Source: Rhodoferax sp. WC2427 (GTDB lineage Bacteria; Pseudomonadota; Gammaproteobacteria; Burkholderiales; Burkholderiaceae_C). Taken from it: a DNA stretch of 64,000 nt. Positions 52,612-61,260 of the stretch are shown piece after piece (position 1 is the first letter of the stretch; each line of letters starts with the position of its first letter). The stretch covers positions 1,240,001-1,304,000 of the forward strand of contig NZ_CP162006.1 in the NCBI RefSeq assembly GCF_040822085.1, given 5' to 3'. Made by a program: the position numbers and the translations under genes. The notes beneath the pieces are model-generated. The model did not search any database. It worked only from the letters and a program-made list of their open reading frames with translations, and had not been told where the DNA came from.

Positions 52612-53919
52612 GTGAAAGCCGCTGCCATCTTTACCTGCCTGGGCGTGGCTTTGCTGGGCGCCTGCGGTGAGATGGCGAGGCTGTCGGTGTCCGACGGCAC
52701 GGGCCCGCAGCCGGTGTTGCCCGCGCCCGTGGTGACAATGGTGCCTACGGTGAACATTGCACCGGCGCAGCCTTGGTCGCGCGGTATGCAACCCACCGCC
52801 GCACCGGGCACCCAGGTGGCGGCACTGGCCACCGGCCTGGACCATCCCCGCTGGCTGTATGTGCTGCCCAATGGCGACGTGCTGGTAGCAGAGACCAACG
52901 CCCCGCCCAAGCCGGAGGACGGCAAAGGCATCAAGGGCTGGGTCATGGGCCTGGTGATGGGCCGCGCCGGGGCGGGCGGTGCCAGCGCCGACCGCATCAC
53001 CCTGCTGCGTTCCAGCAAGGGCGACGGCGTGGTGGATGTGCGCACCGTGCTGCTGGAGGGCCTGCATTCGCCCTTTGGCATGGCCCTGGTGGGCAACGAC
53101 TTGTACGTGGCCAATACCGATGCGGTGCTGCGTTTTCCCTACACCCCCGGCGACACGCAGATCCGCACGCCCGGCACGCAGGTGGTCGCCTTGCCCGCAG
53201 GCCCCATCAACCACCATTGGACCAAGAACCTGGTGGCCAGCCCGGATGGCCAGCAGCTGTTTGTGACGGTGGGATCGAACAGCAATGTGGGTGAGCGCGG
53301 CATGGCCGCTGAAACTGAACGGGCGGCCATCTGGCAGGTAGACCCGCGCACCGGTGCCCACCGGATTTTTGCCAGCGGCCTGCGCAACCCCAACGGCATG
53401 GCATTCGCCCCCGGTGGCGCGCTGTGGACGGTGGTGAACGAGCGCGACGAAATCGGCAGCGACCTGGTGCCCGACTACATGACTTCGGTGCGCGACGGTG
53501 CCTTCTACGGCTGGCCCTACAGCTACTATGGCCAGCACGTGGATGCGCGGGTGCAGCCGCCGCAGCCTGCGCTGGTGGCCCAGGCACTGGCACCCGACTA
53601 CGCGCTGGGGCCGCATACTGCGTCGCTGGGTCTGGCATCGTCCGAGGGCACCAGCCTGCCAGCGGCTTTTGCCCACGGCATGTTTGTGGGCCAGCATGGC
53701 TCCTGGAACCGCAAGCCGCACAGCGGATACAAGGTGGTTTTCGTGCCCTTCCAGGGGGCGCAACCGGCGGGTGCACCGGTGGACGTGCTGACCGGATTTT
53801 TAAGTGCCGACGGCAAGGCGCATGGCCGTCCGGTAGGGGTAGCGTTGGACAAACAGGGCGCACTGCTGGTGGCCGATGATGTGGGCAATGTGGTCTGGCG
53901 GGTGACAGCCAAGTATTAA
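52612..53919 (+). CDS. L-sorbosone dehydrogenase-like lipoprotein (beta-propeller)
   Basis: A 435-residue secreted protein with a lipobox (LLGACGE, Cys18). The six-bladed PQQ/soluble glucose dehydrogenase fold shows in [53 protein letters not shown] (the signature loop), [10 protein letters not shown] and [17 protein letters not shown]. Members oxidise sugars with PQQ; the true substrate is unknown and PQQ genes are not in view. GTG start, one base after the DUF3309 stop. Followed 20 bases later by the phospholipase-D-like gene. Confidence 0.88.
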   Translation: MKAAAIFTCLGVALLGACGEMARLSVSDGTGPQPVLPAPVVTMVPTVNIAPAQPWSRGMQPTAAPGTQVAALATGLDHPRWLYVLPNGDVLVAETNAPPKPEDGKGIKGWVMGLVMGRAGAGGASADRITLLRSSKGDGVVDVRTVLLEGLHSPFGMALVGNDLYVANTDAVLRFPYTPGDTQIRTPGTQVVALPAGPINHHWTKNLVASPDGQQLFVTVGSNSNVGERGMAAETERAAIWQVDPRTGAHRIFASGLRNPNGMAFAPGGALWTVVNERDEIGSDLVPDYMTSVRDGAFYGWPYSYYGQHVDARVQPPQPALVAQALAPDYALGPHTASLGLASSEGTSLPAAFAHGMFVGQHGSWNRKPHSGYKVVFVPFQGAQPAGAPVDVLTGFLSADGKAHGRPVGVALDKQGALLVADDVGNVVWRVTAKY

Positions 53920-53939
53920 TTCAACCGGGAGTACCGAGC

Positions 53940-55316
53940 ATGGGCTTTTTGCGTGGTGTAGTGGCCGCCCTGGTGTTGGTTGTTGCGGGCTGCAGCAGCC
54001 TGCCCACCATTGCCCCCGATATCGCCCAGCCACGCGGCACACCGGTACGCCTGGCGGGCGCGCACGGTGCATTGTCGGCAGAGCAGAGCAAGGTGATTCT
54101 GACGCGCCTGCAGAGCAAGGGTACGCCCACCGACATTTTTGAACGCCACCTGGCGCTGGAAGAGGCGATTGTGGGCAACCCGCTGACGGCGGGCAACCAG
54201 GTACGCCTGCTGCAGGACGGCCCGGCCACCTACCGGGCCATGCTGGCGGCGATTGCGGGGGCGCAAGACCACATCAACATGGAAACCTACATCCTGGAAG
54301 ATGACGCGGTGGGCCAGCAGTTTGCCCAGGCGCTGGTGGCCAAGCAGCGCCAGGGCGTGCAGGTGAACCTGATCCGCGACAGCGTGGGCACGCTGGGCAC
54401 CCCGGCGGCGTTTTTCCAGCAACTGGCCGACAGCGGCATCCAGGTGCTGGAGTTCAACCCCATCAACCCGCTGCTGGCCCGCAAGTCCTGGGAGCTGAAC
54501 CAGCGCGACCACCGCAAGCTGCTGGTGGTGGACGGACGCACCGCGTTTCTGGGCGGTATCAACATCAGCGGCGTGTACTCGGGGGGCTCGCGCAAGCCCA
54601 AAATAGCCGCACCCGCCGAGGACAGCCTGGCCTGGCGCGATACCGACCTGCAGTTGCAGGGGCCGGTGGTGGCCGACTTCCAAAAACTCTTCATCGCCAC
54701 CTGGGAAGCGCAAAAAGGCCCGCCGCTGGCGGCTAAAAATTACTTTCCACCGCCCGAGCGGGTGGGCCAGCAGGTGGTGCGTGCCATTGGCAGCACGCCC
54801 GACGAGCCCTTTAGCCAGATCTATGCCACGCTGCTGTCGGCCATTGGCAGCGCCGAAACCAGCATACGCATCACCAATGCCTACTTTGCCCCCGACCCGC
54901 AGCTGCTGGCCGCGCTGAAGGCGGCTGCAGCGCGCGGGGTGGATGTGGTGCTGATCCTGCCCAGCCAGACCGACTCGTGGCTGGTGTTCCACGCCGGGCG
55001 GCGCTACTACGAGCAGCTGCTGCAGGCGGGGGTGAAGATCTACCAGCGGCGCGGGGTCATCCTGCACTCCAAAACCGCGCTGATCGACGGCGTGTGGGCC
55101 ACGGTGGGCTCGACCAACCTCGACTGGCGCAGCTTTCTGCACAACCATGAGCTCAATGCCGTGGTGCTGGGCACCGACTTTGGCAGCCAGGTGCAAGCCA
55201 TGTTCGACAAGGATCTGGCCGCCTCCGACCCGGTGCTGCTGGCCGACTGGCAGCGCCGTTCCATCGATTTGCGGCTCAAGGAATGGTTTGCCCGCGCCTG
55301 GGAATACTGGTTATAG
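53940..55316 (+). CDS. Cardiolipin synthase-like phospholipase D lipoprotein
   Basis: 458 residues. Lipobox at VVAGCSS (about 18). Two HKD motifs: HRKLLVVDG near 191 and HSKTALIDG near 376, the second followed by GSTNLDWRSF. The layout is that of ClsB/ClsC-type cardiolipin synthases. A lipoprotein signal is unusual for these and implies a periplasmic active site. Separated by 20 bases from the sorbosone-dehydrogenase-like gene. Confidence 0.88.
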   Translation: MGFLRGVVAALVLVVAGCSSLPTIAPDIAQPRGTPVRLAGAHGALSAEQSKVILTRLQSKGTPTDIFERHLALEEAIVGNPLTAGNQVRLLQDGPATYRAMLAAIAGAQDHINMETYILEDDAVGQQFAQALVAKQRQGVQVNLIRDSVGTLGTPAAFFQQLADSGIQVLEFNPINPLLARKSWELNQRDHRKLLVVDGRTAFLGGINISGVYSGGSRKPKIAAPAEDSLAWRDTDLQLQGPVVADFQKLFIATWEAQKGPPLAAKNYFPPPERVGQQVVRAIGSTPDEPFSQIYATLLSAIGSAETSIRITNAYFAPDPQLLAALKAAAARGVDVVLILPSQTDSWLVFHAGRRYYEQLLQAGVKIYQRRGVILHSKTALIDGVWATVGSTNLDWRSFLHNHELNAVVLGTDFGSQVQAMFDKDLAASDPVLLADWQRRSIDLRLKEWFARAWEYWL

Positions 55317-55320
55317 ATAT

Positions 55321-55425
55321 GGGCTCACCCCCAGGCTCCAGTGCTATGCACTGATCCCCAACCCCCTTGCAGGGGGCAACACCAGCAGCCTGGCAAAGCC
55401 AGTTCTGCGGTGTTTCTGGGTTATG
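55321..55425. repeat. Probable dispersed intergenic repeat with two hairpins
   Basis: Hairpins CCCCCT-TGC-AGGGGG (55362-55376) and CTGGC-AAA-GCCAG (55390-55402), then ttctgcggtgtttctgg. I remember this block (cccccgagggggcaacaccagc, ggcaaagccag, gcggtgttt) as recurring in Comamonadaceae intergenic DNA. Only one copy is in this window. Confidence 0.45.
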
Positions 55426-55464
55426 TGCGTTCTGACTGAGATATTGTTGTTAGCCGATACGTTT

Positions 55465-55860
55465 ATGAATAAATACTTTTTAGCAGGTGTGGTGGTGGCG
55501 GTGGTGATGGTGGCGATGGATGTGCTGTGGCTGGGTTTTATCGCCAAGTCGCTCTACCAGAACGGTATCGGCCATCTGATGGCCGAGCGGCCCCAGGCCT
55601 GGGCGGCGCTGGCGTTCTACACGGTATATGCCGTGGGGCTGGTGGTATTTGTGGTGGCACCACGGGCCGGAGCGGCGGGCTGGTACAGCACCGCATTGCT
55701 GGGCGCCTTATTTGGCTTTGTGGCGTACGCGACCTATGATTTATCCAATCTGGCCACGCTTCGGGCGTGGCCGTTGTGGCTGTCGCTGGTGGACATGGCC
55801 TGGGGCAGTGTGGCGAGTGCGGTGGCTGCCACCGCGGGCAAGCTGGCGATGGACATGTGA
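55465..55860 (+). CDS. DUF2177 membrane protein
   Basis: A 131-residue protein with four transmembrane helices: MNKYFLAGVVVAVVMVAMDVLWLGFIAKSLYQNGIGHLM opens it, and GFVAYATYDLSNLATLRAWPLWLSLVDMAWG is the DUF2177 signature. Function unknown. ATG at 55465; an upstream in-frame ATG (about 55423) would add 14 residues. The universal stress protein gene starts 25 bases downstream. Confidence 0.87.
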   Translation: MNKYFLAGVVVAVVMVAMDVLWLGFIAKSLYQNGIGHLMAERPQAWAALAFYTVYAVGLVVFVVAPRAGAAGWYSTALLGALFGFVAYATYDLSNLATLRAWPLWLSLVDMAWGSVASAVAATAGKLAMDM

Positions 55861-55885
55861 GATCGGGTTTTACAAGGAGCGGACC

Positions 55886-56713
55886 ATGGCCTACACAACG
55901 TTGATGGTGCAGCTGGAGGCGGGGCATGCCAACGCAGCGGTTCTGCTGGCCGCCGGGGACCTGGCAGAGCGGTTCCAGGCCCATGTGGTCGGTATTGCCG
56001 TGTGCCGACCGATGCAGATGGTGTATGGCGAGGCCTATCTCTCGGGCGAGCTGATCGCCCAGGAAAAAACGGAGATGCAGGCCGAGGTGGATGCCGCAGA
56101 AGCGGAGTTTCGCGGTGCGCTGGAAGGCCGTGCTGCCAGCATGGAGTGGCGGTCGATGGTGATGTTTGCACCCATGGCCGACTTTGTGGTGCACGAGGCC
56201 CGCTGCGCGGACTTGCTCATCACCGCCCGTGGCATCAAAGACAGCCTGGACCCGTCGCGCGGAGTGCCGGTGGGCGATCTCATCATGCAGCTGGGCCGGC
56301 CGATCTTTGTGGTGCCACCGGTGCTGGAGGACCATTCGCTGGACCGGGTGGTGGTGGGTTGGACCGATTCACGCGAAGCCCGCCGCGCGGTGGTCGATGC
56401 CATGCCGCTGCTGCAAAAAGCCGCGCACGTGGTGGTCGCCGAAATGGCCGCCGATGCCGATTTTGCCGACGCCCACCGGCGTCTGGCCGACGTTGTGCAA
56501 TGGCTGCGGCGGCATGGGGTGGTGGCCCGGTCGCTGGTGGTGCTGTCGTCCGGCGACGACGCTGCCGGGCTCGATGCGATCGCCGAGGAGCAAGGCGCAG
56601 GTGTCATCGTCGCCGGTGCCTATGGCCACAGCCGCTTGCGCGAATGGGCGATGGGTGGTGTTACCCGCAAACTGCTGCAGCACGCCGACCGTTATCTATT
56701 GGTATCGCACTGA
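55886..56713 (+). CDS. Universal stress protein (tandem UspA)
   Basis: 275 residues containing two UspA-like folds. The C-terminal half keeps the ATP-binding pattern G-x2-G-x9-GG (GAYGHSRLREWAMGG, near 251). The N-terminal half (TLMVQLEAGHANAAVLLAAGDLAERFQAHVVGIAVC) lacks it. Cytoplasmic. AAGGAG eight bases before the ATG. Probably co-transcribed with the DUF2177 gene. Confidence 0.9.
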   Translation: MAYTTLMVQLEAGHANAAVLLAAGDLAERFQAHVVGIAVCRPMQMVYGEAYLSGELIAQEKTEMQAEVDAAEAEFRGALEGRAASMEWRSMVMFAPMADFVVHEARCADLLITARGIKDSLDPSRGVPVGDLIMQLGRPIFVVPPVLEDHSLDRVVVGWTDSREARRAVVDAMPLLQKAAHVVVAEMAADADFADAHRRLADVVQWLRRHGVVARSLVVLSSGDDAAGLDAIAEEQGAGVIVAGAYGHSRLREWAMGGVTRKLLQHADRYLLVSH

Positions 56714-56722
56714 ATTGTTTGG

Positions 56723-59593
56723 TTACCTGGACGGAGCCAGGAACCGGGTTTCGAACAGATCCACGGGGATGGGTTGGCTGACCAGGAAGCCTTGCAGTTC
56801 ATCGCAGCGCAGCCCCTGCAGCAGGCGCAACTGTTCTTCGGTTTCCACCCCTTCGGCCACCACCTTGAGGTGCATGGCATGGGCCAGATCGATGATGGTG
56901 GACACCAGCGCCAGCCCTTGCTGCCCGGTAGCCATGCCCACCACGAATGAGCGGTCGATTTTGAGGGTGTCCACCGGCAAGCGGGACAGGTAGCTGAGCG
57001 ACGAAAACCCGGTACCAAAATCGTCGATGGCGATGTGGATGCCTATGGCACGGATGGTTTGCAGGCTGTCGATACTGAGGTTGATGTCTTCCATCAGCAG
57101 GCTTTCGGTGATCTCCAGCTCCAGCCCTGCGGCCGCGTGGATGTCGTGTCCAACCGCCTGGCGGATGTCGGCAATGAAGCCCGGGTGCCGCAACTGCAGT
57201 GGCGACACATTGACGGCGATGCGCACCGCTGGCAAGCCCGCGCTGCGCCAGCGCAGATGGTCGGCAATGGCCTTGGCCAAGGCCCAGCGACCCACCTCGT
57301 AGATCATGCCGGTTTCTTCCAGCAGCGGAATGAACCGTCCGGGCGGCACCAGGCCGGTGCGGGGATCGTTCCATCGGATGAGCGCCTCTACGCCCATGAG
57401 TTTGCCGCTGCCCAGCTGGATTTTGGGCTGGTAGTACAGGACGAACTCTTCCTTCTCCAGGGCTTGGCGCAGCTGGTTTTCCAGCGTGAGCTTACCCAGT
57501 ACCGATTCGGTCATCTTAGGGGTGTAGAACAGGTAGCGGTCGCCGCGGGCCTTGGCTTTTTTCAGCGCGGCTTCCGCATGTTTGAGCAGGGTGTCGGCGC
57601 TGCTGCCGTCACCCGGGAACAGCGCCACACCGGCTTTTGCCGCGATACGGAACTGGGAGTCATTCAGGTAAAAGACATGGTCGAGAAACTCGTTCTTTGC
57701 CTTTTCCAGTGCCCGTGCGACCTCGTCGGCCTGTGCCACCGCGGGCATCACCACCGCAAAGTGGTCGGCCCCGATGTGTGCCACCAGGTTGGTATCGCCC
57801 ACCACATGCGTCAACCAGGCCGCCACCTGTACCAGCAGCGCGTCGCCGACAGCCTGGCCAAAGCTGTCATTGATGTTCTTGAAGCCTTCCAGGTCGATCA
57901 AAAACACGGCCAGCATCTGGTGGTTGGCGCCAGCGCTGCGCATGTACTGGGTGACGCGTTCCAGAAACAGATGCCGGTTCGCCAGCCCTGTCAGCGCGTC
58001 GTAGTAGGCCAAATAGTTAAGTTGGTCCTGTTTGTCGATGTGGTCGATGGCGAAGGCAATGTCTCCCGACAGCTCTTTCAGCAAGGCCATCTCTTCGGGG
58101 CCAAAGAAGTCCAGCTCCCGGGCGTACAGGGTAAACACGCCGACGATTTCGTCGGCAATCGTCAGCGGCAGCATGACGGTCGACCGTATCCCTTGCTGGC
58201 GCAGGAACTGGGGGAAAAGGGCCCTGGGATCGTTTTGCACATCGTTGGACACCACTGCCGACGTAGCACCCAGCACCGCTGCCACCATGGTTCTTTTTTG
58301 GGGCTCGAAAACCTCCAGCGCCAGGCGGTCTTTGAGGATGCCCAGAAACTCGGCATCCAGGCCTTGGGAGGCGACGGGCTCGATCACCATCGTGCCGCGG
58401 TTTACCAGGCCGATCCAGCTGGCGCAGAAGCCACCGTCTTCTACTGCGATCTGGCAGGCATGCCTGAGCAGTGCGCTGCGGTCGCGCACCCGGACCTGCA
58501 GCGCGTTGATGCCGCTGAGCATGGCATACACCCGGTTCAGGTGGATGATCCGGGTATCGGACTTTTTGCGTTCGGTGATGTCGCGGACCAGGGTGACGAT
58601 CGTCCAGCGTTCGCCAGCGTACTGCGCGTGGCGGCGCAGCTCCAGCCAGGCTTTGCCATCGCCATGGCGGTCTTGCAGTATCTCTACCGGCTTGGTGTCC
58701 TCGCCACTGGCAATGATGGCATCGTAGGTATGCTCCAGTTCGGTGCGCGAAGTGCCCAGCAGGTCCCAGGGGGTCTGTGCGAGCAGTACCTCGCGTGTTT
58801 GCTTGCGCATGTAGCAGGCCGCGTCGTTGACGTACACGACGCGCATGCTGGCCCGGTCCACCAGATAAATGGCGTCTTTGATGGCATCCATGGCCGCGCT
58901 CAGGCGCAGCAAAGCCAATTCAATGAGCTTCTTGGCGGTGGTGTCCATGTGCATGACCACCACGCCGCTGCACGCACCATCTGTTAGCGGTGTCGCCGTG
59001 AGCACGAACCAGCGAAGCTCGGTAGGCGAATGGCAGGGGTATTCCACTGAAAAGCTCGGCGCCCGGCCCTCTAGAACAGAGCGAATGCCGTTGGCTACGA
59101 CGGCCCCTTCCGACGAAGCTTCGCCTACCGCCGCGTCGCATACCGCCAGGTAGTTCAGGCCCACCCCAAAATGGGTGTTGGGCAGCATATTGGCATTGGC
59201 GAAGCGTTGCCAGGCGTCGTTGACCGAGATGATGATTCCCTGGGCATCCAGCAGGGCAATGTGGACAGGCAGGGCGTTGAGGATGGCGCTTTGCCTGCTG
59301 GCCTGGTGTTGGCGCAGCTGGTCTTGCGCATGCCGCAACAACGGCGTCTGGCCAAGCGGGTGGGCCACCGCGTCCTGCTCATCTTCCGTCAGCGCTTCCA
59401 GGCGCCGCCCGGCGTCGTGCAGCACCGTGGCGAGTACCTCGACTTGCTGGGACACGGTGCAGGGAGGCTGTTCGAGGACCTTGCCGTTCAGCGCTGCGGC
59501 CCCAAGGGCAGCGGAATGTTGTGGGTCTGGGTGAGGCTGCCAAAAACCGCCCCGTACTGGTGGCGGCACCAGCTTTATTGGGGTGGTTTTCAT
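56723..59593 (-). CDS. PAS-PAS-GAF-GGDEF(degenerate)-EAL phosphodiesterase
   Basis: 956 residues, no transmembrane helix. Two PAS domains (about 100-225 and 230-345), a GAF domain (about 360-510), a GGDEF domain whose motif is changed to GADHF (HIGADHFAVVMP), and an EAL domain with intact GVEALIRW and DFGTGFSSLSYL. The cyclase site is probably dead and may serve as a GTP sensor. The protein should degrade c-di-GMP. Start ATG at 59593 (MKTTPIKLVPPP). It converges with the universal stress gene. Confidence 0.9.
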   Translation of the reverse strand: MKTTPIKLVPPPVRGGFWQPHPDPQHSAALGAAALNGKVLEQPPCTVSQQVEVLATVLHDAGRRLEALTEDEQDAVAHPLGQTPLLRHAQDQLRQHQASRQSAILNALPVHIALLDAQGIIISVNDAWQRFANANMLPNTHFGVGLNYLAVCDAAVGEASSEGAVVANGIRSVLEGRAPSFSVEYPCHSPTELRWFVLTATPLTDGACSGVVVMHMDTTAKKLIELALLRLSAAMDAIKDAIYLVDRASMRVVYVNDAACYMRKQTREVLLAQTPWDLLGTSRTELEHTYDAIIASGEDTKPVEILQDRHGDGKAWLELRRHAQYAGERWTIVTLVRDITERKKSDTRIIHLNRVYAMLSGINALQVRVRDRSALLRHACQIAVEDGGFCASWIGLVNRGTMVIEPVASQGLDAEFLGILKDRLALEVFEPQKRTMVAAVLGATSAVVSNDVQNDPRALFPQFLRQQGIRSTVMLPLTIADEIVGVFTLYARELDFFGPEEMALLKELSGDIAFAIDHIDKQDQLNYLAYYDALTGLANRHLFLERVTQYMRSAGANHQMLAVFLIDLEGFKNINDSFGQAVGDALLVQVAAWLTHVVGDTNLVAHIGADHFAVVMPAVAQADEVARALEKAKNEFLDHVFYLNDSQFRIAAKAGVALFPGDGSSADTLLKHAEAALKKAKARGDRYLFYTPKMTESVLGKLTLENQLRQALEKEEFVLYYQPKIQLGSGKLMGVEALIRWNDPRTGLVPPGRFIPLLEETGMIYEVGRWALAKAIADHLRWRSAGLPAVRIAVNVSPLQLRHPGFIADIRQAVGHDIHAAAGLELEITESLLMEDINLSIDSLQTIRAIGIHIAIDDFGTGFSSLSYLSRLPVDTLKIDRSFVVGMATGQQGLALVSTIIDLAHAMHLKVVAEGVETEEQLRLLQGLRCDELQGFLVSQPIPVDLFETRFLAPSR

Positions 59594-59611
59594 GGGCTTA
59601 GCCTTCAGAAA

Positions 59612-60115
59612 TTACATCGGGGGTGGGGTGGCAGAGGTCTGCGCCGCAGGCCTTTGCCGTGCCACCGAGGCCAAGGCATCCAGCCACGATTCCATGGGGA
59701 GATGGGCAATGCCTTTGGACAGCAACTGCGGCCATAGCCCGGCCAGCATGGCGGGTTTCAGTACCCAGCGCCAAGGGCGTGCCCAGGCCACCACGGCACC
59801 CAAAACCAACGCCCCCGCCACCAATCCCAAGGGATTGCTCCGCGCCAGGGGTTGCACCACGACACGGGCGGTATCTACCGCCACCAGGCTGGCGATGCGC
59901 AGCGGGTGCTGCATCCACCAGCTGCTGACGGCCTCTACCAGCACTGTCACCAAGGGAATGGATTTCAGGCCGGCAAGCCACTCGGGGGCTGGGTCGCTCG
60001 CGCCCGACGCCGGACGGCTTTTGGCCTTGCCCTGGAGCGCCTGGCGCAGCAAGGCACGTGAATTCTCCAAGCGCTCTGTGGCGCTCGTGGTCGCCAACAT
60101 GGCGCCCGCGCTCAT
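59612..60115 (-). CDS. Hypothetical membrane-associated protein
   Basis: 167 residues, unrecognised as a family. The sequence has two hydrophobic stretches (SLVAVDTARVVVQPLA and LGLVAGALVLGAVVAWARPW, about 75-115) and an Ala/Arg-rich N-terminus. Its ATG overlaps the stop of the YqjE-like gene (ATGA), placing it in a YqjD-YqjE-type operon, where a YqjK-like partner is usual. Confidence is good for the gene, low for the role. Confidence 0.75.
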   Translation of the reverse strand: MSAGAMLATTSATERLENSRALLRQALQGKAKSRPASGASDPAPEWLAGLKSIPLVTVLVEAVSSWWMQHPLRIASLVAVDTARVVVQPLARSNPLGLVAGALVLGAVVAWARPWRWVLKPAMLAGLWPQLLSKGIAHLPMESWLDALASVARQRPAAQTSATPPPM

Positions 60116-60489
60116 GGTGCGCTCACTTCGCGCAACATGCCCATATCGGCTTTGACTTGCTCGCGCAGATTGTCAAAGCCCGTACCGGTCTCCTTGCGCG
60201 CTTCGACCAGGCACCAGATGGCCGCGACCACCGGCAGCAGCGGCGCTGCCACCAAAGCCCAGGGCGCATGCATTTCAGAAAATGGCACCACCGCCCACAG
60301 CATCAGCGCCACGCCCGCCAGTACCGTTGCCACCACCACGCTGCACAAGGCCGCTGCGTACAGCAGAGTGCGCAGCTTCCAGGCGCTGGAAACGTGGCCG
60401 ATCTCTTCGGCCAGCAGATCGCCATAGGCCTCGGCGTGGTCCACCAGCAATTGGGGCTGGGTGGCAATCAGGCGCAGCAGGGGATGCAT
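60112..60489 (-). CDS. YqjE/phage-holin-like membrane protein
   Basis: 125 residues with two transmembrane helices (about 44-68 and 78-95) and an N-terminal amphipathic segment (LLVDHAEAYGDLLAEEIGHVS). Resembles the YqjE/Holin-X superfamily. No lysis genes are near, so a stress-membrane role is likelier than lysis. Nineteen bases downstream of the YqjD/ElaB-like gene. Confidence 0.8.
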   Translation of the reverse strand: MHPLLRLIATQPQLLVDHAEAYGDLLAEEIGHVSSAWKLRTLLYAAALCSVVVATVLAGVALMLWAVVPFSEMHAPWALVAAPLLPVVAAIWCLVEARKETGTGFDNLREQVKADMGMLREVSAP

Positions 60490-60508
60490 ATGCGGTGGAC
60501 CTTGGGGA

Positions 60509-60889
60509 CTAGCGGTCGTCGCGTGAGCGGCTGGCGATCTGCACCAGGGCAGTCAACACCGCACCGGCAGCTGCCGCAATCAGGATTGACTTGACGGGCT
60601 CGTCCTTGATGTAGTTGACGGTGCGGGTCGACGCGCTGCGGGCCTGGGCGCGCACCTTGTCGGTACCGCCATGGACGGCATCCAGGCCTTGCTGCAGGTA
60701 AGCATTGGCACTTTCGGTCGCGCGGTTGAGCAGCGGTGCTGCCTGGCGACGCAAGCCTTGCACGGTGCTGTTCAGGCTGTCCAGCGTGCTGTTGGCGGCG
60801 CGCTGCGTGGTCTTGATGGCATCGGTGGCCGTGTCGGCAGCCTGGTCAGCGAGGTTATTGGTAGGTTCTACAGGTTGGGTATTGAACAT
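60509..60889 (-). CDS. YqjD/ElaB-family (DUF883) membrane-anchored protein
   Basis: 126 residues. A long helical N-terminal part (ADQAADTATDAIKTTQRAANSTLDSLNSTVQGL) and the DUF883 ending DEPVKSILIAAAAGAVLTALVQIASRSRDDR with one C-terminal transmembrane helix. E. coli homologues are inner-membrane proteins that bind ribosomes in stationary phase. The ATG is at 60889; the longer frame to 61177 runs through the DUF1328 gene and is rejected. Confidence 0.88.
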   Translation of the reverse strand: MFNTQPVEPTNNLADQAADTATDAIKTTQRAANSTLDSLNSTVQGLRRQAAPLLNRATESANAYLQQGLDAVHGGTDKVRAQARSASTRTVNYIKDEPVKSILIAAAAGAVLTALVQIASRSRDDR

Positions 60890-60924
60890 GGTGATTCCTT
60901 TGAGGTTGAAAAAAATACGAACGG

Positions 60925-61089
60925 TCAGTTCTTTTTGATGAGGCCGAACAAGAAGCTGGCTACAGCCAGTACGGCGAACACGATAAACAGAATTTTGGCA
61001 ATGCCCACGGCGCTGGCGGCAATGCCAGTAAAGCCAAACAGGGCCGCGATCAGTGCGATCACGAAGAAGACAACAGCGTAGTGCAACAT
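60925..61089 (-). CDS. DUF1328 small membrane protein
   Basis: A 54-residue protein [20 protein letters not shown]...FGLIKKN with two transmembrane helices, the DUF1328/YtjA pattern. AGGAA precedes the ATG. It is the first gene of the yqjD-yqjE-like string and is typical of stress-induced envelope clusters. Confidence 0.88.
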   Translation of the reverse strand: MLHYAVVFFVIALIAALFGFTGIAASAVGIAKILFIVFAVLAVASFLFGLIKKN

Positions 61090-61260
61090 GGCAGTTCCTT
61101 GCAGATGGGCGGGTTGAATGCCCGGGTTCTTGGTACTCGCAAGCGGTCTTGCTGCGATGCCTTGAGTGTGTGCCCATCTGCTGCTGCGAACGATAGGCAG
61201 CGTTGCCGTAGCCCTGTGGGGAGAATGCGGGAGCCCGTGTAGGACTGCGCTGACAGGGCG

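Noticed and set aside
57035..58987. 650-residue frame antisense to the PAS-GAF-GGDEF-EAL gene
   Set aside because: Shadow of a strongly supported coding frame with all catalytic motifs on the other strand.
60112..60489. Prophage lysis cassette suggested by a holin-like protein
   Set aside because: No endolysin, spanin or phage genes nearby; the YqjD/YqjE context explains it.
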